From contig NZ_JAAJTJ010000004.1 in NCBI RefSeq assembly GCF_011030405.1, forward strand, positions 124,001 to 188,000: 64,000 nucleotides of DNA. Direction: 5' to 3'. A program made the position numbers and the translations under genes. Under the pieces are notes generated by a model, which worked only from the letters and a program-made list of their open reading frames with translations, searched no databases and had not been told where the DNA came from. Below, piece by piece: positions 59,468 to 64,000 of this stretch. Source of the stretch: Parapedobacter sp. SGR-10. Its GTDB lineage: Bacteria > Bacteroidota > Bacteroidia > Sphingobacteriales > Sphingobacteriaceae. Numbering within the stretch: the first letter of the stretch is position 1; each line of letters opens with the position of its first letter.

Positions 59468-62400
59468 ATGAGATCTATCAAGGCATTGATTTGGACGTAT
59501 GTCCTTAGCTTATTTTCGATGAATTTAGGCTTTTCCAATAATTTTGCTGAAATACGACAAAGTGTTCAGCAAAAGATCATCACGGGAACAGTTGTAGATG
59601 TGAATAACCAACCGCTTGCAGGAGTCAGCGTGTCAGAAGTTGGTGGGCAGACATCACAGACCGATCGGAACGGAGATTTTAGATTACAATTAACCGATCA
59701 AGCCCGATCTATTCGTATCCACGCTATCGGATACCAAGAGCAGGTCATCGATCTCACGGGTGAGTCTGTCTATCGCGTGACCTTATTGGAGAAGACGGGC
59801 ACGCTGGATGAAGTGGTGGTCATAGGGTATGGTACCCAACTCAGAAAAAATATTGTGGGAGCAGTTTCAAACCTTTCGGGGGAGGTTCTTGAGAATAGAC
59901 CCAATGCTTACTTGCTACGGTCATTACAGGGACAGATACCTGGAGTCAATATAACAATGGTGGACGGTAAACCCAGTCGAAGTGCAACTATTAACATTCG
60001 TGGCAATACGCAGTCCATTGGGGCAGGAGGTTCTGCTTTGACATTGGTGGATGGGGTCGAGGCTGATCTGACCGCCATTAACCCGGAGGATGTGGAAAGT
60101 ATCTCTGTATTGAAAGATGCGTCATCGACGGCTGTGTACGGAGCCAGAGGGGCGTTTGGGGTAGTATTAGTCACCACTAAAAATGCCAAAACAGATAAGG
60201 TGTCGGTAAATTATAGCCCTAGTTTTAATATTTTTAGCCAAACGGTACGGCCACAGTTCGAAACTGATCCGCAAATATGGTACGATAATTACAAGTTGGC
60301 ACATGTTTCTTATGCCCATCGGCTGCCGACAGGTATCAACAACTTTTTTCCGTGGTCCCAAGCTTGGGAGGATGAGTTTAAGAAGCGTGTAAACGATCCC
60401 GATCAAGGATATTTGGATTGGGATATCAATAGTAACGGCGTCTATCAATATTATGGTTCGACCAATTGGTACGATGAGTTTTACAGAGATTATACCTATG
60501 GACAACAGCACAACTTGAATATTTCAGGGGGTTCGAAAACAGCTGATTTTGTGGTGTCATCCCGATTTTTTGATCAGCAAGGAATTTATAAGATAGGTGA
60601 TGAGAAGTTTAAACAGATTAACTTACGTGCGAAAGGGAGAGTAAATATTACAAAGGGCATCAGACTGGAAAACAATACGGATTTCATCCGAAGGAATTAC
60701 CATCAGCCTAATGGAAATCCAAACGATCTGACAATTCCTCGCCTTCTTGAACACCAAGGGTTTCCGGTAGCAAAAATCCGTAATCCGGATGGGTCTTGGA
60801 CAGCGGCAGCTGTATATACAGGGTATGCACCCATGGCCGAAGGCAATAATTACAGGGACAATTTCAAGTTCGATATCAAGAATAGCACATTTTTGACAGT
60901 AAATATCATTGATAAAATACTGGAATTTAAAGCCGACTATTCCTACTTGTATAATCATTCAAAGCGGATGGATGTCGTGAATTCTATCAGCCATTCCAAT
61001 ATTCCCGGTATTAATCTGACATACCCACTGGTAAGTTCTTTGGATCAAAGAGAATACGAGACCGAGTATCAGGTCGCTAATGCATCCATCAACTTTACAC
61101 CAAGAGTATCCGAAAAGCATTATTTAAACTTCTTAGCGGGTTGGAATATAGAAGAAAAAACGTATTACTCCACACAGATGATGAGAGATGGTCTTTTGAA
61201 AGCGGACAAACCAAATTTCTCATTGATGGATGGAATAAACTTAACACTTCAGGACCGGGGAAGCTATTCCTGGGGATTTAATGGTATATTCTATAGAGCG
61301 AGCTACAATTATAAAGGGAAGTATTTAGTAGAAGCGAGTGGTCGATACGATGGAAGTTCTAAGTTCCCGACAAACCAGCAATGGGGATTTTTTCCATCCG
61401 CATCTGTGGGATGGCGTATGTCCGAAGAACCTTTTATGAAAGAGATTTCCTGGTTGGATAATCTGAAATGGAGGTTTTCAATAGGCGCGGCAGGTAATGG
61501 TAATGTAGAACCTTATCTGTACATGGCTATGATGGATATCAACAAATCAACAGGGGTGTTGACAAATGGTACAAAAGAAGCCAATACTTCGGCGCCGGTT
61601 CCTATGCCGGAGAGTTTGACCTGGGAAAGATCGGCGACTAAGGATTTGGGGCTTGACATTGACTTATTTGGTGGCCGGTTCAATTTTGTAAGTGATATTT
61701 ATGAAAAGAAAACAACCGATATGTTTGTGGTCGGTGAGGAGATTCCTGCTGTAGCCGGATATTCAGCCCCTAAAGGTAATAATGCGGACATGGTGACCAG
61801 AGGGTTTGAGGTATCGCTGGGGTATAAAGATCAATTTAAAGTAGGGAATGATGATTTAACCTACAATTTGAGGTTTTCATTGTGGGACAGTAAATCTAAG
61901 ATCACAAAGTATACAAGCAAGACAAATACGTTGCCTACACTATATTCTACTGCCTATTATGAAGGTATGACGTTGGGTGAAATATGGGGTTATACGGTTG
62001 ATGGTTTGTTTGCCACGGATGAAGAGGCTCAGGATTGGGGGGTACGTGCGCAGTCCCGGACTTTTTGGAGCGGTGACAATGTCAGCTGGAATGCAGGAGA
62101 TTTAAAATTTGCTGATTTGGATGGAAGTGGCGAGGTGGATAATGGGAATAATACATTGGATAATCATGGGGATTTGAGAATCATCGGTAATGCTGAGCCA
62201 CGTTATCATTTTGGATTCAATGTAGGCGGACGTTATAAAGGCTTTGGTATCTCTGCATTTTTTCAGGGGATCATGAAGAGAGATTGGTATCCTGCCGGTG
62301 AGTCGGGCTTCTTTTGGGGGCAATATAACCGGACGTATGGTTTTAGCTTACCTTGGCAGAATGCGGAAAGATGGACGGAAGAAAACCCGGATCCCAACGC

Positions 62401-62752
62401 ATATTGGCCTCGTTTGAGAGGTTCGCTGGCAGCATCCGGCAGAGGTACACTTCGTGCGGCAAATGACAGATATCTCCAGGATGCACGATATACAAGACTA
62501 AAAAACCTAACGGTAGATTACAGCATTCCCGCAAGTATGTCCAAAAAGATGCATCTACAAGCACTACGTATCTATGTCTCCGCCGAGAATCTATTCTTCT
62601 GGTCTCCGTTGAAAAAATATGCTAAAAACTATGATCCGGAGCAAATCACAGCGGGGGACTCGGATTATAACGCAAGAACAGGTACAGATGGCCAAGGCTA
62701 TGGATACCCACAGACAAAGAGTGTTTCGTTGGGTCTTAATGTTTCATTTTAA
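59468..62752 (+). CDS. SusC-like TonB-dependent outer-membrane transporter
   Basis: A 1094-residue SusC/RagA protein from the ATG at 59468 (a TTG three codons upstream is rejected). Order: signal (MRSIKALIWTYVLSLFSMNL), a carboxypeptidase-regulatory-like domain (KIITGTVVDVNNQPLAGVSV, about 36-55, onward), the TonB box-like DEVVVIGYGTQLRKNIVGAV (about 117), the plug (ANxLLRSLQGQIPGVNI form, then NIRGNTQSIGAGGSALTLVD), then a large barrel ending LGLNVSF. It probably imports ribose-containing compounds with the SusD lid encoded downstream. Confidence 0.96.
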   Translation: MRSIKALIWTYVLSLFSMNLGFSNNFAEIRQSVQQKIITGTVVDVNNQPLAGVSVSEVGGQTSQTDRNGDFRLQLTDQARSIRIHAIGYQEQVIDLTGESVYRVTLLEKTGTLDEVVVIGYGTQLRKNIVGAVSNLSGEVLENRPNAYLLRSLQGQIPGVNITMVDGKPSRSATINIRGNTQSIGAGGSALTLVDGVEADLTAINPEDVESISVLKDASSTAVYGARGAFGVVLVTTKNAKTDKVSVNYSPSFNIFSQTVRPQFETDPQIWYDNYKLAHVSYAHRLPTGINNFFPWSQAWEDEFKKRVNDPDQGYLDWDINSNGVYQYYGSTNWYDEFYRDYTYGQQHNLNISGGSKTADFVVSSRFFDQQGIYKIGDEKFKQINLRAKGRVNITKGIRLENNTDFIRRNYHQPNGNPNDLTIPRLLEHQGFPVAKIRNPDGSWTAAAVYTGYAPMAEGNNYRDNFKFDIKNSTFLTVNIIDKILEFKADYSYLYNHSKRMDVVNSISHSNIPGINLTYPLVSSLDQREYETEYQVANASINFTPRVSEKHYLNFLAGWNIEEKTYYSTQMMRDGLLKADKPNFSLMDGINLTLQDRGSYSWGFNGIFYRASYNYKGKYLVEASGRYDGSSKFPTNQQWGFFPSASVGWRMSEEPFMKEISWLDNLKWRFSIGAAGNGNVEPYLYMAMMDINKSTGVLTNGTKEANTSAPVPMPESLTWERSATKDLGLDIDLFGGRFNFVSDIYEKKTTDMFVVGEEIPAVAGYSAPKGNNADMVTRGFEVSLGYKDQFKVGNDDLTYNLRFSLWDSKSKITKYTSKTNTLPTLYSTAYYEGMTLGEIWGYTVDGLFATDEEAQDWGVRAQSRTFWSGDNVSWNAGDLKFADLDGSGEVDNGNNTLDNHGDLRIIGNAEPRYHFGFNVGGRYKGFGISAFFQGIMKRDWYPAGESGFFWGQYNRTYGFSLPWQNAERWTEENPDPNAYWPRLRGSLAASGRGTLRAANDRYLQDARYTRLKNLTVDYSIPASMSKKMHLQALRIYVSAENLFFWSPLKKYAKNYDPEQITAGDSDYNARTGTDGQGYGYPQTKSVSLGLNVSF

Positions 62753-62762
62753 AAATACAGAT

Positions 62763-64000
62763 ATGAAAACAAGAAATTATTTCACCGTTTTTTTAGCTAT
62801 ACTCGTGCTGAACTCCTGTAAGGGACTTCTGGATCATGAACCGATAAGTTCTATTTCAGCAGAAGAGTTCTTTGATTCTGAAAATGCCCTTAAAACCTAT
62901 ACAAATGGTTTTCTGACAAGATACCTGCCTTCGGTCGAGACACTTACCCGAGGAGACCAATTTAGTGATGTCGTGGTCACGACCCAGACAGAGGCATTTT
63001 TGCGCCCCGGCTATAACGCTCTATCAGCAAATAATTGGACGACATCGCATTGGGCACAGCTACATAATGTAAATTACTTTTTAGCGAATATGCACAAGGC
63101 CTCGGAGTATGTGCCCGAGTCTATTATGAAACATTACGAAGGGGTAGGGCGGTTTTGGAGAGCATGGTTTTATTGGGATAAAGTAAAGATGTTTGGTGAT
63201 GTACCGTGGTACGATCAGCCTATCGATGCCGATGACGAGGGGCAGCTTTATAAAGGAAGAGATCCAAGGGAATTTGTGATAGGCAAAGTTTTGGAGGATC
63301 TGAACTTCGCGGTTAACAATTGCTCGGACGACAGTAAATTTGTTGACAAAAATGTCATTAATAAATATGTGGCATTAGCCTTAAAATCTAGAATCTGTCT
63401 CTATGAGGGTACGTTCAGAAAGTATCACGGCGTAGCAGATAGTGAGCTTTGGCTAAGGGAAAGTCTTGCAGCCAGCGAAGAACTGATGAACAATAGCCCG
63501 TATAGTTTAGTCAATATTGTAGGCGAAGAAGATAAAAATTATGGGAAGGTGTTCAAAAGTTTAAGCCCACAATATCAAGAGGTCATTCTTTCCAATGAAA
63601 TGAATCTGGAAGAAGGTAGGGTGCACGATGCCTCATGGTATTTTGCTTCGGGAACGGCTGGCCAACGAAATTCTGTGACTAAAGCGTTTGTGAATATGTA
63701 CCTCAACCGGGATGGTTCTCGCTATACAGACCAAGTTGATTATAATAAAAAAGTCTTTTATCAAGAGTTCCAAAACAGGGACTATAGACTGGGGCAGTCT
63801 ATTATTACCCCTGCATACCGCAAGAAAGTTGCCGGTGTGGAGACCAATGAGTTTGCAAAAGTATTTCCGGGTCTGGGAGCCCAGCTGACTTACTATAGGA
63901 TAATCAAGTGGAATATGGATGACGACGCTTATGAAAGCAATACGAGCAGCTTGAATTCGCTGAGTGTTTTTCGTTTTGGGGAAGTTCTGTTGAACTATGC
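62763..64000 (+). CDS. SusD/RagB-family lipoprotein, 3' end off-window
   Basis: The first 412 codons of a SusD-like lipoprotein, no stop before the window edge. It starts MKTRNYFTVFLAILVLNSCK with lipobox Cys19, followed by the usual LLDHEPISSISAEEFFDSEN. It continues with EGVGRFWRAWFYWDKVKMFG and DVPWY (about 125-150), equal in place to the family motif RAYFYFxLxxxFGDVPL, and ends in the FRFGEVLLNYA segment typical of the last quarter. It begins 11 bp after susC and is the lid of that transporter. Confidence 0.94.
   Translation, partial: MKTRNYFTVFLAILVLNSCKGLLDHEPISSISAEEFFDSENALKTYTNGFLTRYLPSVETLTRGDQFSDVVVTTQTEAFLRPGYNALSANNWTTSHWAQLHNVNYFLANMHKASEYVPESIMKHYEGVGRFWRAWFYWDKVKMFGDVPWYDQPIDADDEGQLYKGRDPREFVIGKVLEDLNFAVNNCSDDSKFVDKNVINKYVALALKSRICLYEGTFRKYHGVADSELWLRESLAASEELMNNSPYSLVNIVGEEDKNYGKVFKSLSPQYQEVILSNEMNLEEGRVHDASWYFASGTAGQRNSVTKAFVNMYLNRDGSRYTDQVDYNKKVFYQEFQNRDYRLGQSIITPAYRKKVAGVETNEFAKVFPGLGAQLTYYRIIKWNMDDDAYESNTSSLNSLSVFRFGEVLLNY

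Overview
The window looks like a chromosomal segment of a Sphingobacterium/Pedobacter-like member of the Bacteroidota. Reasons: two SusC/SusD pairs, a PorX-type regulator of type IX secretion, an LpxC-FabZ fusion gene, TPR sensor kinases, many SPII lipoproteins, and promoters of the TAnnTTTG (-7) type with almost no classical -35/-10 boxes. The genus is inferred from gene style; I could not search a database.

Layout. 1-9.6 kb (+): a glycan-type utilisation locus, truncated on the left: SusC (3' part), SusD, a DUF5017-like lipoprotein, two secreted beta-propeller (glycosidase-like) proteins, an unknown secreted protein and a bile-acid/sodium-symporter (BASS) family transporter. 9.8-12.4 kb (-): a TonB receptor under a TPP riboswitch, so probably a thiamin importer. 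12.6-15.7 kb (+): amidohydrolase, acylphosphatase, oligosaccharide flippase. 15.65-16.45 kb: a GC-richer, hairpin-rich stretch without a credible gene. 16.5-18.7 kb: small outer-membrane protein, dusB, and a DUF2683/YoeB-like toxin-antitoxin pair. 18.7-22.1 kb (-): trpE, a small coupled ORF, trpG and trpC behind a textbook attenuator with a leader peptide holding three Trp codons in a row; trpD, trpF, trpB and trpA are not here. 22.1-24.6 kb: ilvE, a membrane zinc peptidase, a DUF488 protein.

25-36.3 kb is an envelope and sensing cluster: outer-membrane barrels, a beta-helix lipoprotein, a six-repeat propeller lipoprotein, a YD-repeat-like lipoprotein, two paralogous TPR histidine kinases sharing an upstream palindrome, one LuxR-type response regulator and an AraC regulator. 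This is the best candidate for an undescribed system. 36.5-44 kb: a GYF/CD225-like membrane protein with a DUF2752 protein, groES-groEL, an ECF sigma factor with its anti-sigma and a barrel protein, tsaE and porX. 44.2-49.4 kb (+): HD phosphohydrolase, lpxD, lpxC-fabZ, lpxA and an ABC ATPase (lipid A cluster). 49.4-53.3 kb: dapF, a DegP/HtrA protease, efp, 5-formyl-THF cyclo-ligase.

53.5-64 kb: a FucP-type sugar transporter, then a LacI regulator, ribokinase, a GRP-type sugar transporter, a secreted nucleoside hydrolase and SusC/SusD (SusD runs off the right end). Together they resemble the ribose/nucleoside scavenging (rus) loci of Bacteroides.

Several families of short palindromic repeats are scattered between genes. 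One family (TAGAGACG...) supplies the stop codons of at least three genes. No tRNA, rRNA, CRISPR array, insertion sequence or prophage was seen.
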